Source: Saprospiraceae bacterium
Lineage (GTDB): Bacteria; Bacteroidota; Bacteroidia; Chitinophagales; Saprospiraceae
Reading direction: 5' to 3'
Assembly (NCBI GenBank): GCA_016714025.1
Contig: JADJOB010000001.1
Location: forward strand, 62,001-126,000
DNA: 64,000 nt
This document shows positions 36,401-46,817 of the stretch, in pieces (position 1 is the first letter of the stretch; each line of letters begins with the position of its first letter). The notes below the pieces were generated by a model. It made no database searches, had not been told where the DNA came from, and worked only from the letters and a program-made list of their open reading frames with translations. Both the position numbers and the translations under genes were made by a program.

Positions 36401-37719
36401 ATGTAATTCCGGCTACATGAAACTATTGGAGCGCGTTCGTCAGTTACCTTAATAAACTGAACACACTCTGTCAAAGTACCTGTACACCAATCAAATATTT
36501 TCCAGTTACGTAAAAGTTTAAATGAATTTCCGCAAACCGGAATTCTTATATCTCTAAATGTAACCGCAATATGATCACAACTTACACCTGCTGGAACGCC
36601 TGTTCCTCTCCAAATCAACTTTCCATCTTTGTAAAAATCATAAGGAGATGGATTGCCGTTATCTAAAGCATTCCAACCAGCAGGATATGGGCCAAATGGA
36701 TATTTGATGCTATCACACTGAAGTGGAGGTCTTTGAAAACCATCGTAATTTGGTGGACAAACTAAATTTGACAACGTAGCTTGAATAATATAAATTGAAT
36801 CTATGCAATCTGTTTTATTTCCTTTACAGTCTGTTGCAACCCATTTACGCTCAACCTGAGCATATGGATAATTGTTACAACCATTTTTAAGATACGTATC
36901 GGTATAACACAATTCAACGTCGCAACACAAGTCAAAATTCTTGATGATATAGCATTGCTGATGTGTTGGATGTGCTGTGTGTGTTGCACCCATTGGCAAT
37001 GGAAACCCAATCGTGTCAGGCGAATAATCTCTATTGCAAGCTACAATATATGGACTTGGATTGCATGATAATTCAGGTATAAATTTATCTTCCACATAAA
37101 TCCGACCCCAGCAAGCGACACCTGAACATATATGACGTACATGCACTTTCAAGGTCTTGCCCAGATGGCTATAATCTACAACATTACCAGGAATTGGGAT
37201 GTTGTTGATATTATAAACTGTAACCAAATAAGAATCATCAGGGTACAATTCGCCTTCCAACATAACGTCTGGTGTAATTAATGCCTGGCAATTTCCATTT
37301 AAAGAAACATTGACAAGATCATCACATGCCAGTGAAAAATCTCCCTCTACATATACATGTTGGCTGAAAAATCCACCGCTGCCGTTATCCAATCTAAGGA
37401 TATAAATTCCCGGAACAGTTCCCCATGCAATAGTAAAACTATTTAATGGTCCTACTGGCGAGAGTAATGTGCCGCCTCCGGAAATTAATTGAATGGTCCA
37501 CGGTCCTCCACTGAAATTATACGTTACAGTGGTTCCAGGACATACGCTGGTGTCTCCGCTTACATACTGTGCATTGCTTAAGTTTGCGAAAGCAAAAAGC
37601 AAGGCTATTGCTACTTGAAAACGCATTTTTTTACCAAGTACAGTAAGAAGTAAAAACCCTTGAAGAGTTTGGAAGATCTCTTTCATAATACTATTTTTTA
37701 ATGGTAACTTCTTGGTCAT
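33424..37719 (-). CDS. Giant Cys-rich T9SS protein with dockerin and cohesin-like domains (array member 4)
   Basis: A 1431-aa secreted protein, last in a tandem paralogous array. The N-terminus is extended, with start-like Met at 1, 12 and 32. The clearest signal peptide begins at Met32 (MRFQVAIALLFAFANLSNA). A PKD/Ig-like head follows (about 52-130, with WGTVPGIYIL), then a Cys-rich stalk of HYR-like beta-domains carrying the array's shared CWG-x4-EDK element (CWGRIYVEDK). The tail has a CnaB-like domain, dockerin-type calcium loops (about 1070-1135, NGVSTADIVLLQKHIL and DVNNSKSITAADVSELRK), a cohesin-like sandwich (about 1208-1340, NGFQFALQYN to SGELEI to LISWDS) and a T9SS type A domain (about 1350-1431, NQPNPFNEQTQIGF). 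No enzyme motif is visible; a structural or adhesive role is inferred. Confidence 0.85.
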   Translation of the reverse strand: MTKKLPLKNSIMKEIFQTLQGFLLLTVLGKKMRFQVAIALLFAFANLSNAQYVSGDTSVCPGTTVTYNFSGGPWTIQLISGGGTLLSPVGPLNSFTIAWGTVPGIYILRLDNGSGGFFSQHVYVEGDFSLACDDLVNVSLNGNCQALITPDVMLEGELYPDDSYLVTVYNINNIPIPGNVVDYSHLGKTLKVHVRHICSGVACWGRIYVEDKFIPELSCNPSPYIVACNRDYSPDTIGFPLPMGATHTAHPTHQQCYIIKNFDLCCDVELCYTDTYLKNGCNNYPYAQVERKWVATDCKGNKTDCIDSIYIIQATLSNLVCPPNYDGFQRPPLQCDSIKYPFGPYPAGWNALDNGNPSPYDFYKDGKLIWRGTGVPAGVSCDHIAVTFRDIRIPVCGNSFKLLRNWKIFDWCTGTLTECVQFIKVTDERAPIVSCSRNYITFPTDYYECTGTATIPPPDVITDCSSTSFTVEYKLAGPDGKPEAGDYRTDHITYSGGNAIITGLPKDTTWVQYVVTDACGNSTKCRVEVLIVDNLDPVAICDQHTVVSINDQGVGELYATSVNQGSYDNCELDSMAIRRMNDWCGIAGNTNFGSYVTFCCEDLTRNPHMVVFRVWDKKGNFNDCMVQVTVQEKTPPAIVCPNPITVDCDVNLEDLNLLGRATATNICANTTITKLDEYVTWKCGTGIIRRRWTATTAGGIATFCDQYITVVNQHPVTSDSISWPADIIIDGCKAVDAHPDFAGKPILPSKKACSNLISGYTDERFYSVGGYCIKIIRHWRVIDWCLYDVNNPSNGGLFTRDQLIYLRNKVAPTLENSTCSAKEACANDLTCDGPIELIGRATDDCTDATKLIWSYRVDLNNDGTFGASNPGNNASGTYPAGTHRIEWTVADSCANTATCNQLFTIKDCKAPTPICKVGAITVIMPSTKSITVPARTFDQKSEDNCTPQNLLRFSYSVNPIDSNRTFTCADIRNGIKDSVTIRMYITDLFGNQSYCDTKLFLQDGAQDSCKNKFTNGGIISGLVSTNNSSVLQNAHLELLKSDVMFGSINSEKTGSFTFVDIPEGDNYKLTPNKNDDVANGVSTADIVLLQKHILGVQKFASVYQYIAADVNNSKSITAADVSELRKLILGITDSFKDGVNSWTFVKNSMTFTDQENPWLNYPWDNQYELKDLQGVNSSMDFMGIKMGDVNYSAKTTELSTSGESRSGDRLVIGLEKSSLTPAASVQIPVYGTWKSNLNGFQFALQYNTDYGSLIQLRSGELEINANNYKIIEGQNGQVLISWDSKLPVKASDKPLFYMDFKIVSPCNALQLVELNPTILKAEAYDDQIQIMNIAIAQRGTDLNKLACELYQNQPNPFNEQTQIGFQVPEKQLVVLKIFDARGHLMLKKEFMAEKGKNKVTLQQQEIGRAGIYYYQLETENFVGTRKLLLTN

Positions 37720-37827
37720 GATTAAGAAATTTTTATATCTGTTTAATTAATTTTTAGATCTGGAATTTGGCTTTCATCCGGGAACGTTTGATTGTCCCCG
37801 GAATCAGCCTAATTACCCAAGAACCGT

Positions 37828-40800
37828 TTATTTTAAAATAATCATTTTTCGTGTTGAACTAAATCGATCCGCATCCAGCTTATAATAAAGTACTCCGTTT
37901 GAATTGAACTCTTCACTTTTTACTTTAAGCGTATTGATTCCTTTTTTTGCTGCTATCTCATAAGATTTCAACATCTTACCTGAAATATCATAGAATCCAA
38001 TCATCACACGCTCTTCTTCAGGAACTCTGAAGTAAATATTCGTTTCACTATAAAATGGATTCGGAATATTCTGGAAAAGCTCATATGATTCATCGACTTT
38101 GTTATTGCCTGAACGATAAACCATTGCTATCTCATAATCCCCATCCAGGGTATACGCTTCTGCGGAGTAATCTTCCTGAATTACTCTCAATGAATTGTAA
38201 TTGATTTGACCAACTTGCTTTGATTGACAAACTAAATAGAACAAACATTCCATGTTGGAGATCAACTTTGGTTGATTACCATTCCAACTCAGTCTGATTG
38301 TACCATCGCCTAATACATTGTAATTTGATGGGTCCATTTCCAAACCTGCACTTTCTATCGCAACCAATTCAAGAGCTCTTGTATCTAATTGTATCGCAAA
38401 CTGAAGTCCATTTAAACTAAAGTCATTATTAATGCTACGAATTGGAATTTTAATCAATTCATTTTTGTCAAAATTTGCTTCACCAACTTCAAGTACCAGG
38501 TTGTGATTTGATCTGCTCACCTGGTTTTGATTTTGTAAACCGGTATTGGCTTCACCGGTAACATCACCGGTTTTAACTGATATAAAATCAGCATTCATTG
38601 CATTCTGGTTAAAATCATTCAACTGAATGTGATTTTTATAGGATGCAAAATTATCCGGGGTAATTGCCCAATTTGCATCCACAAAATTCCAGGATTTATT
38701 ATTTTCGAAATTATTGTCAATACCTAATATTAATTTCCGCAACTCACTTACATCTCTTGCTGTAATGCTTCCTGAACGGTTAACATCTGCAGCAATGTAT
38801 TTGTAAGGAGAATCAAGAATCTCCAATCCTAAAATGTGTCTTTGAATTTTTACTATATCTTTTGTTGAAATTCCATTTAAAGGATCTTTATCAAATTCAG
38901 GAATCAACATATAATCTTTGTGCATATTCAAATTACTGAACACATAGCTTCCTGAACCATTTGTGTTTCCAGAAGTTATTGGACTACCAGCAGATTGAAC
39001 ATTTACTAATACTTCAGGCGAAGGATTTTGATTGTATCCTCTGATTGCACCACCCAGATTTCCAAAAGTGGGTACATCCGGACAAGCATCCTGATTATCC
39101 TGAAGAATAATATTGGTTCTGCAAAAATCTTGATTGCCTGCTAAATCTGTAACAAACATCATAACTTCAATCGTGTCTGCCTTTCCATTAGCCAGATCAG
39201 CACAAGTAAATACCCGTGAAATATTATTCACATCACTTGAAAACGAATAGCGCAAATCTGGTTTGTCTGTACAGTTGTCTGATGAACCTGCATTAAAATC
39301 TTTTGCCCATATGGTAACCGTTCCATTATTTTGCATGATTACCGTTACAATTCCAGGCAAACAATAAGGTGTAGGTTGTTTACAATCAACTACTGTGATT
39401 AAATAACTACAAGTCGATTTATTACCACACTGATCTTCTACTGTCCAGGTGATTCTATGAACGCCTTGACGTAAATCATAATAAAATTTATTATTTGTCC
39501 CAGCAATTATTCCAACACCATCATTATTAATATCTAATTGATAGGTCCATCTCAATTCATCCTGAGGAGTACATTTATCTGATGCGGTTGCCTCCAGTAA
39601 TACATTCACAGAACAATCAGATTGAATGCAATACTGTTTGTTTTCACATGAACTTGTAAAATTCGGAGCTTCCGTATTGTTTATTTTAATAACCTGGGTA
39701 TGATACCATACTCCAGTAGGATTTGGCAATGCAGCCGGATTATAAGTACACCAGTCTATTACTGTCCATGTCCTTAAAATTTTATAACAAACTCCTTCCA
39801 CATAATTAAAAGCAAGATCTGAATGCGAAGAAATTGGCTGATTGCACGCATCTCTATTTTTATAAGCAGGTTTGCCGGTAATGCTTGGATCCGGACTATC
39901 TGTACAACCTGTCAATAAAATATCCGCAGGCCAAATAATATCATTACTTGAAAATGGGCTGTTATCATAAACTGTAATAATTTGAGTACATGAATCTCTC
40001 AGTCCTCCATTATCAATAGCTATGAATTCCCTGACTATTGTTCCTACATTACAGCTTGATAAATTATTGGATACTCTGGTTTCTAATCGTACTGTGCAAT
40101 TATCTGTGGCGGTTGGCACACCAAATGCATTCAAATTACTCAAATCTGTTCCGCAAATTACTGCTACATTTTTTGGGCAAGTGATTTTAGGAGGTAATTT
40201 ATCCTGAATAAATGCATCAATCATACATTCGCTGCTATTTCCTGATGCATCAATAACTCGCAAAACAACAACTACTGGAACCGTAGCAGATACATCTGCA
40301 CAACAAAATTCTTGTTCGGTTTTAAAAGTATTTGTTCCACAAGGTCCAGGATCCATTCTTCTAACTTCAAAATGAACTGGTCCACAATTATCATGACTGC
40401 GATCATCAAACACTGAAGCTGGAACTATTGCTTTTCCATTTGAACCTAAAGAAATTACAGTTTTTTGCTGACAAACTGCAACCGGTGGTGTATGATCTGT
40501 TACTACGATATCAAACTGACACACTGTAGAATTACCACAACCATCTGTAATTACATAATATATCCAATTACAACCCAAAGGCATATTATCTACTCGGTAT
40601 CTTCCATCTGCAAGCTTTGTAATATTTTTAGTATCTCCCTGACCAGGAATTGGTGTACAATCCAATGGATTGGTTGCAGGTAAATGCTTAACATAATAAG
40701 TCCAACCAGAACAATTTTCAATCACCAAAGGAATGGTATTGGAATCTATCGCAGTGGTAGGCGTCCAATCGAGCGGAACAGGTAAAATCAAAGATCCTGT

Positions 40801-42300
40801 ACATGACCATGGATTGGTATTAACTGTATAATTTTTAGGACAGGTTACTATAGGTGGTTGATCGTCAACTACTTTGATTTGCTGTATCCAATCAATTCTA
40901 AACGAAGGATTACACCAATCTAAAATTATCCATCTGCGCAATAATTTATAAGTTCCCTTACAAACTTGTAAGGTATCATCTGTAAAATCATATTGAATGT
41001 TACCACAAAAAACTCCTGAGGGACTTCCTGTTCCAGATGGAGAGGTGTCCGGGAATCCATTGCTTAATTTCGTCCAGTTTCCATCACATTTCAACATTGG
41101 CAAGTTACCTGGCTGACCATCGTAATGTCTAGGCAAAGTAATATCAGCCAATGTGCCTCTTCGTAAATCAATGGTATCAATACAACAAGCTGTAAAGCCT
41201 CCTGGATCTCTTGCACACCATTTACGATAGATGGTAGCACTCAGTGAATCATTGGAACAATCATATTTTACCAGACTATCTTGATAGGTCAAGTAAACAA
41301 TACCACAAGAGTCTATGTGACGAACTATGTAAGGATACACACTTTGATCCACAAAGGATGTATTGACTGGAAATCCCAATGCTTGTGGTGATGTATTTGC
41401 TGCACAACTGATGGTATCGCGAACCCGGCAATTTAAAGCTGGTGGGGTTTTATCTTCTAAAATCATATATCCCCAGCAGTTATTATTGCATACTACATTC
41501 CGTACATTAACTTTTAATTTCTTATTTAAATACGATTGGTCTAAAGGAAGATTAACCTTTTTGTTACCATCATATATTGTAACTTCAAAAAATCCAAGAT
41601 CTGCACAATCAGAATACTCCCCTTCCAAAATCATTGCAGCCAGTATTTGTGCTTCACAAACACTGTTTACTGAAATTTGAACCTGATTGTTACAAGCCAA
41701 TTGACAATTAGTCCAACAATCCGGAATGCTTACAATGTTAGAGTTAATAATGGTTTCAGGTGCACCCGGACCATGACTTACACTAAATTGATTGTTTAAA
41801 GGAGATGGGGCACCTGGAATTCGTGGGTTGACTTCATAAGTAACACTATAAGTCACTTCTGAATATCCAACCGGAATATTAAAAAACACTCCTGACCCAT
41901 CGGTCAAATTATGGTTTGGAGCGATGCCCGTATATCCAGGATTTATGGTACCTGCATTCATCGGATCTGTTGCTGAAACAATTTGAGGTGTTCCAACTAC
42001 ACGAATAAAAGCAATGCCCAAATTTGATGGTAAGGATGGCTCATCAAAAACATCAACACTGGTGGTTATTGGACATGTGTTTCTCAGATGCAAATGATAC
42101 GTGACATCAATGTTACCAACAACACCACTGGAAGCTGGTGCAACACCAATCAATGTTTTTGTCAAATCTAAACACTGAGCATCGGCTTGCTGCATGGCTG
42201 CCCATGTTAACAGCAAGACTGCAATCATTTTCTTCATCTGAAACAAGCTTAAAGCCTGACTCCAGATCGATAATTGCTTTGGGTAAAATAATTTGCTCAT
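37828..42300 (-). CDS. Giant Cys-rich T9SS protein with DUF11-like head, dockerin and cohesin-like domains (array member 3)
   Basis: A 1490-aa secreted paralogue of its neighbours. A signal peptide is best read from Met22 (MKKMIAVLLLTWAAMQQADA). The head (about 42-195) differs from the others and resembles a DUF11/conserved-repeat beta-domain (GNIDVTYHLHLRNTC). The stalk repeats the array's modules: CWGYMILEDK, then HYR-like domains with PPIVTCPKNYTV and PPKITCPKNVAV. The tail has dockerin-type loops (about 1137-1200, DPLNGISTKDIVKIQRHILG and DVNRSGSITARDVSELRK), a cohesin-like domain (about 1267-1397, NGLQFAIQLD) and a T9SS type A domain from about 1408 (NIPNPFYSETNIYF). It sits 108 nt before the next giant with no strong terminator between, so cotranscription is likely. 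Confidence 0.85.
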   Translation of the reverse strand: MSKLFYPKQLSIWSQALSLFQMKKMIAVLLLTWAAMQQADAQCLDLTKTLIGVAPASSGVVGNIDVTYHLHLRNTCPITTSVDVFDEPSLPSNLGIAFIRVVGTPQIVSATDPMNAGTINPGYTGIAPNHNLTDGSGVFFNIPVGYSEVTYSVTYEVNPRIPGAPSPLNNQFSVSHGPGAPETIINSNIVSIPDCWTNCQLACNNQVQISVNSVCEAQILAAMILEGEYSDCADLGFFEVTIYDGNKKVNLPLDQSYLNKKLKVNVRNVVCNNNCWGYMILEDKTPPALNCRVRDTISCAANTSPQALGFPVNTSFVDQSVYPYIVRHIDSCGIVYLTYQDSLVKYDCSNDSLSATIYRKWCARDPGGFTACCIDTIDLRRGTLADITLPRHYDGQPGNLPMLKCDGNWTKLSNGFPDTSPSGTGSPSGVFCGNIQYDFTDDTLQVCKGTYKLLRRWIILDWCNPSFRIDWIQQIKVVDDQPPIVTCPKNYTVNTNPWSCTGSLILPVPLDWTPTTAIDSNTIPLVIENCSGWTYYVKHLPATNPLDCTPIPGQGDTKNITKLADGRYRVDNMPLGCNWIYYVITDGCGNSTVCQFDIVVTDHTPPVAVCQQKTVISLGSNGKAIVPASVFDDRSHDNCGPVHFEVRRMDPGPCGTNTFKTEQEFCCADVSATVPVVVVLRVIDASGNSSECMIDAFIQDKLPPKITCPKNVAVICGTDLSNLNAFGVPTATDNCTVRLETRVSNNLSSCNVGTIVREFIAIDNGGLRDSCTQIITVYDNSPFSSNDIIWPADILLTGCTDSPDPSITGKPAYKNRDACNQPISSHSDLAFNYVEGVCYKILRTWTVIDWCTYNPAALPNPTGVWYHTQVIKINNTEAPNFTSSCENKQYCIQSDCSVNVLLEATASDKCTPQDELRWTYQLDINNDGVGIIAGTNNKFYYDLRQGVHRITWTVEDQCGNKSTCSYLITVVDCKQPTPYCLPGIVTVIMQNNGTVTIWAKDFNAGSSDNCTDKPDLRYSFSSDVNNISRVFTCADLANGKADTIEVMMFVTDLAGNQDFCRTNIILQDNQDACPDVPTFGNLGGAIRGYNQNPSPEVLVNVQSAGSPITSGNTNGSGSYVFSNLNMHKDYMLIPEFDKDPLNGISTKDIVKIQRHILGLEILDSPYKYIAADVNRSGSITARDVSELRKLILGIDNNFENNKSWNFVDANWAITPDNFASYKNHIQLNDFNQNAMNADFISVKTGDVTGEANTGLQNQNQVSRSNHNLVLEVGEANFDKNELIKIPIRSINNDFSLNGLQFAIQLDTRALELVAIESAGLEMDPSNYNVLGDGTIRLSWNGNQPKLISNMECLFYLVCQSKQVGQINYNSLRVIQEDYSAEAYTLDGDYEIAMVYRSGNNKVDESYELFQNIPNPFYSETNIYFRVPEEERVMIGFYDISGKMLKSYEIAAKKGINTLKVKSEEFNSNGVLYYKLDADRFSSTRKMIILK

Positions 42301-42449
42301 CTTGAATAATTTATTTGTTTTAGTATTTATCTTTTTACAATATGAATGACAATTTTTGAGATCCTCAAACGGTTCTTTGAGGGTATAATGAGTTTTGATT
42401 ATTAAAACTTTGGGGGTAAAAACGGGAGTATAATTAGAAAACGATCTCT

Positions 42450-45400
42450 TTATTCAACAAGAAGCATCTTCCGTATGGCTCGATGTCCCTCCATTTCCAA
42501 TTGGTAATAAAGTACACCAGCCCTGTTAAGTTCCCGCTTATCGATTTCCACAGTGTGGAAACCTGATTTATAGAATTGGCTTAGATTCATTAGTATGCGC
42601 CCATCCACATCCGTTACTTTCAATCGCACTTCACCATCGCGTGGAAGTTGAAATGAAATATTGGTGGATTGACTAAATGGATTCGGTTGATTTTGAAATA
42701 AATAGAATCCATTGGTCGAAACATTATTGTTATCGTAGAATTTTAAAGACAGGTCAAATGCTTCGGTGTTTTCACCATATGCTTCAGCTTTAAAATTATT
42801 ATTCATTAAGGTCATGCTTCTGCTAAGCTCTCCCTTTCGGCTTGCTTTAAAAATCAATGTAAATAACGTCTGATTAGCATCAATTCCGTTAACCTGCTCC
42901 CAGCTCATCCGCATTTTACCATTCGCAAAACCATTGCTGATAAAATTAGATGCATCCAGTTTAACAGCACCTGATTCAATGTCTACGAAACTTAAACTGG
43001 AAGGATCGAAATTGAATTCAGATTGCATACCGTAAATAGTATGTGCTGCATTTAATCTCACTGGAACACGGACTAAATCATTTAAGGAGAAACTTATATC
43101 AGGAACCGCTAATTCCATGACATTTGAATTTCTGGATTGTGAATTACCAAATTGACTCGTACGAGCATTTCCACTCACATCTCCCATTTTAACTGCGATA
43201 AAGTTATTGTCTAATTTATCATTGCTAAACTGGTTAATCGCACTGTTTTCATTATATGGCCATGGATGATTGACATCAGCAAATACTTGGCTCGCATTTA
43301 CAAATTTCCAAGATTTATGATCTATAAAATCTGTAGTGACTCCTAAAATCAATCGTCTCAGATCAGATACATCTTTCGCTGTAATTGATTGTGAATTATT
43401 AACATCAGCTGCAATCAACTTATAAGGTGAATTCAACAACTGCAATCCTAAAATATGTCTTTGTATTAAAACAATATCCTGCGTAGTCACTCCATTCAGT
43501 GGATCATCTGTTTTTTCAGCAGATAATATATAATTTTCATTCAATGGAATTTGAATAAATGAATACTGTCCATCAGGTCTGGTCATTTCATACTTAGTCA
43601 TTGCCGGAGAATTTGAATTTAAGGTAACCATCGCATTTTCAACTTTGCTATTTGCTTCATTGAAAATATTTCCTGCAAGATTACCTGTAGAACCACCTCC
43701 GGTCAAATTATCTAAACACGCATTGCCTAAGCCATCCTGTATGATCACTTTTGTATCACAATAATCATAATTTCCATACTCATCGGTTACATATATGCTA
43801 ACATCAAAAGATTCTGACACACCATTTCTTATTTGAGAACATGTATATGTTCTTGATCTATCTGATGGATCTACAGAGAATGAATAATTCAATCTTTGAG
43901 GCGGTGTACAATTATCAAAACTTTTAGCATTGAAATCGGATGCCCAGATTGTAATTTGTCCATTTGAAGGCATAATCACGGTTATTATACCAGTTACGCA
44001 AACCGGTGAAGGTTTCTTCCGATCCAGAATCGTAAATAAATAGTCACATAAGGTCGAATTTCCGCACTGGTCGGTTACCGTCCATTTGATACGGTGTGTT
44101 CCTACTGGATAGGTACCACTTGCATTATTTCCAATTCCAGTGTAATCGATTGACCCATTATCACTTAGATCAATTTCATAGTTGTAAACCAATTGAGCAG
44201 GTTGACAATCATCAATTGCAGATGCAACTAAGGTTGCAAAACCATTACAATCTGATGAAGTGCTTTCAAATGAAATATCTGCACAGCTGCTCGTGAATGT
44301 TGGCGCAATTGAATTCTTTACTTTTATAACCTGAGTAAAGGACCATCTTCCATAACCTGTTTTACTGTCATAAATACACCAATCAACCACAGTCCATTTA
44401 CGCAATACTTTAAAACAAACATTTTCAACAATACTAAATACCTGATCGTCATAGGTAGCCAATATATTTGAACAAGTCAAATTGGTTGGCCAGCTCGGTT
44501 TGCCGGTAACATTTGGATCAATGGCTGCATGACATCCATTCACTTCAATCGGAGATGCAGGCCAGCTAATCGCTCCATTAAATGGTGTTGAATCAACCAC
44601 TGTGATATACTGATCACAAGTATAAGGAGCATTAAAATCATCGTAAAAAGTATATCTTCGTAAAATATTACCGACGCCACAATGATTTAAAGCATAACTT
44701 ACAGATGAATCAATATGAAGATTGCAATCTTCAATTACGAGTCCATCGTAACCCCATAAATGAGGTTGAACAAATTTATCATACGTTGGATCAAATAGTT
44801 TAATAACTCTTCTTTCCGCTGCAGTTCTTCTATAGGTTCCAAAAACAGCTAAATTTGAATAATCAAACTCACAACTGATTGTTATATTAGGTAAGCAATC
44901 TACAACCGGTGGTTTTTTATCTTGAACAATTACACGTACCATGCATTCATTTGTATTTCCTGCAAGATCCGTTACCTCCAAAACTACCAGGGTTGGGTTA
45001 TTTGGTATGTCATTGCAACAAAACTCAACATAAGGACCGAATTGATCATCAGCTTTAATAGGACTTGGACAATTACCTGGAGTCATACGTCGAACACGGA
45101 ATCCTCCCATGGCACAATTATCATGCGAACCATCATCAAATGTTTCTGCATACACTTTTGCTGAGCCATCATCTGTCAAAGCAACAACTGTTTCCAAATC
45201 ACATACTGCAATTGGTTTGGTTTTTTCAATTACAGTTACTTCTGTGGCACAGGTATCGCTATTTCCACAATTATCAGTACCAATAAACAATACCCATGAC
45301 AAACCTACAGGGATGTTTTTTACTTTATATAGGGTCTCACTTAATTTTATAATACCATCTGCAGATGCATTTATTGCTGAAGGAGGGATTGTAGTATCTA

Positions 45401-46817
45401 ATACACCTCTTTTAATTAATACCTGCCAGGTGATGTGTGAACATTCTTTAAATGCTTGTGGCACTTCAATGGTGGTCTCTCCTTCACAACTGTTGGGTAA
45501 TGTTACAATGGTTTGATTTAAAGAACAAGTCAGAATTAAACGATCATCAATAACTTTAATTACTTGAATACACGTCGTGGTTCTTCCTGTACACCAATCT
45601 GCGATGATCCATTCTCTTAGAATTTTATAAGTTCCTTCGCAAACTTTTAATTTAATGTCATGGTATGTAAAATCGAGATTGCGACAATGTACAAATGTTG
45701 GATAGCCGGTTTCATCCGGATGTGGATTTCCATTTCCATCCTTTAAATATGGATCACTGCAACTTAAAGCTGCATGTTGGATATTATCATAATTGGGTGG
45801 ACATATTACTGCTGTTATGTCACCAATACGAATTAGAATTGTATCTGAACAATTCGTAATATTACCATAAGAATCGATAGCAGTCCAATCTCTAAAAACT
45901 GTATCAATGTATGGAACAGGCGGTGGACAATTTGCATGAACCAATCGATCCACATAACTCAAGGTTACCGGACCGCAATTATCATATGCTGAATTGGCTG
46001 TGTAATATGTTCGGGGACCAATGGGCGTAGGATTAACTCCGCCTGGTGGAACAGGAAAACCTAAATTTTCTGGTGCATAAGCTGCGTCACAATTAATTGT
46101 GTACGTTGAGCAAGCCAATTTTGGCTTTATTTTATCTTCAACTAAAATATAACCCCAACAATAATTGCCAGAACAAATATGCGTAACATATACAATGTAA
46201 TATTTTCCAATATTAGCACCATTGACATACGGACTAGAATTTAGTGGGATTCTAGTGATTGCATCAACAATTGTTAAAGAATAATCCAATGAATCAAAGG
46301 GACCTTCTAAAAACATACTAGGATAGATCAATGCACTGCAAAATTCATCAAGCGATACATTCACTGTATCGTTACAATTCATTTGTGGTGCAATCCTATT
46401 TGAAAGATGTATGTTAAAGGTATCCGTACAAGCATTGCCCGGAGGATTAATTACTTGAAAATACATGTTGTAGTTTCCTGGTGTGTTTCCCCAAACTACT
46501 CTGAATCCTGGTATAGCAGGATCAAATATAGCTGAGGTAAAACCTCCAATCGGTGAAACAGACAATTGATACGTGAATGCTGCATTATACGTACCAACTC
46601 TAAATCTAAATGTATCCACTTCACTATTACATACTACTGATGTAACACCCGTTAATGGAGAAGGATTCCCGCATGCTTGTTGTGCTGTGGAACTATTTAT
46701 TGCAAAACTTACAAAAAGTAAAAACTGCAATAAATACTTTCCCAAGGCAAACTTAATGTCTCGTGTAAGTATTGGTTTATTCATATCCGTATATTTATAA
46801 AATTCGTTTTTGCTCAT
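42450..46817 (-). CDS. Giant Cys-rich T9SS protein with dockerin and cohesin-like domains (array member 2)
   Basis: A 1455-aa secreted paralogue. An extended N-terminus leads into a hydrophobic core and cleavage near NSSTAQQ (about residue 45). The head (about 47-150) is PKD/Ig-like and close to that of member 4 (WGNTPGNYNMYF). The Cys-rich stalk has CWGYILVEDK, a WTAIDSYGNITNC strand, ILREWIIADWCTG and VICPPNYDN, all recurring in the other members. The tail has dockerin-type loops (about 1102-1166, DPLNGVTTQDIVLIQRHILG and DVNNSQSITAKDVSDLRR), a cohesin-like domain (about 1229-1361, YGMQSEFNFDPSSL) and a T9SS type A domain (about 1370-1455, NQPNPFSQSTNISF). Function unknown; a cell-surface or matrix protein is likely. 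Confidence 0.85.
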   Translation of the reverse strand: MSKNEFYKYTDMNKPILTRDIKFALGKYLLQFLLFVSFAINSSTAQQACGNPSPLTGVTSVVCNSEVDTFRFRVGTYNAAFTYQLSVSPIGGFTSAIFDPAIPGFRVVWGNTPGNYNMYFQVINPPGNACTDTFNIHLSNRIAPQMNCNDTVNVSLDEFCSALIYPSMFLEGPFDSLDYSLTIVDAITRIPLNSSPYVNGANIGKYYIVYVTHICSGNYCWGYILVEDKIKPKLACSTYTINCDAAYAPENLGFPVPPGGVNPTPIGPRTYYTANSAYDNCGPVTLSYVDRLVHANCPPPVPYIDTVFRDWTAIDSYGNITNCSDTILIRIGDITAVICPPNYDNIQHAALSCSDPYLKDGNGNPHPDETGYPTFVHCRNLDFTYHDIKLKVCEGTYKILREWIIADWCTGRTTTCIQVIKVIDDRLILTCSLNQTIVTLPNSCEGETTIEVPQAFKECSHITWQVLIKRGVLDTTIPPSAINASADGIIKLSETLYKVKNIPVGLSWVLFIGTDNCGNSDTCATEVTVIEKTKPIAVCDLETVVALTDDGSAKVYAETFDDGSHDNCAMGGFRVRRMTPGNCPSPIKADDQFGPYVEFCCNDIPNNPTLVVLEVTDLAGNTNECMVRVIVQDKKPPVVDCLPNITISCEFDYSNLAVFGTYRRTAAERRVIKLFDPTYDKFVQPHLWGYDGLVIEDCNLHIDSSVSYALNHCGVGNILRRYTFYDDFNAPYTCDQYITVVDSTPFNGAISWPASPIEVNGCHAAIDPNVTGKPSWPTNLTCSNILATYDDQVFSIVENVCFKVLRKWTVVDWCIYDSKTGYGRWSFTQVIKVKNSIAPTFTSSCADISFESTSSDCNGFATLVASAIDDCQPAQLVYNYEIDLSDNGSIDYTGIGNNASGTYPVGTHRIKWTVTDQCGNSTLCDYLFTILDRKKPSPVCVTGIITVIMPSNGQITIWASDFNAKSFDNCTPPQRLNYSFSVDPSDRSRTYTCSQIRNGVSESFDVSIYVTDEYGNYDYCDTKVIIQDGLGNACLDNLTGGGSTGNLAGNIFNEANSKVENAMVTLNSNSPAMTKYEMTRPDGQYSFIQIPLNENYILSAEKTDDPLNGVTTQDIVLIQRHILGLQLLNSPYKLIAADVNNSQSITAKDVSDLRRLILGVTTDFIDHKSWKFVNASQVFADVNHPWPYNENSAINQFSNDKLDNNFIAVKMGDVSGNARTSQFGNSQSRNSNVMELAVPDISFSLNDLVRVPVRLNAAHTIYGMQSEFNFDPSSLSFVDIESGAVKLDASNFISNGFANGKMRMSWEQVNGIDANQTLFTLIFKASRKGELSRSMTLMNNNFKAEAYGENTEAFDLSLKFYDNNNVSTNGFYLFQNQPNPFSQSTNISFQLPRDGEVRLKVTDVDGRILMNLSQFYKSGFHTVEIDKRELNRAGVLYYQLEMEGHRAIRKMLLVE

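Noticed and set aside
44922..45516. Overlapping plus-strand frames opposite array member 2
   Set aside because: Composition is that of reversed Cys/Asn-rich coding DNA; there is no start signal or family motif.
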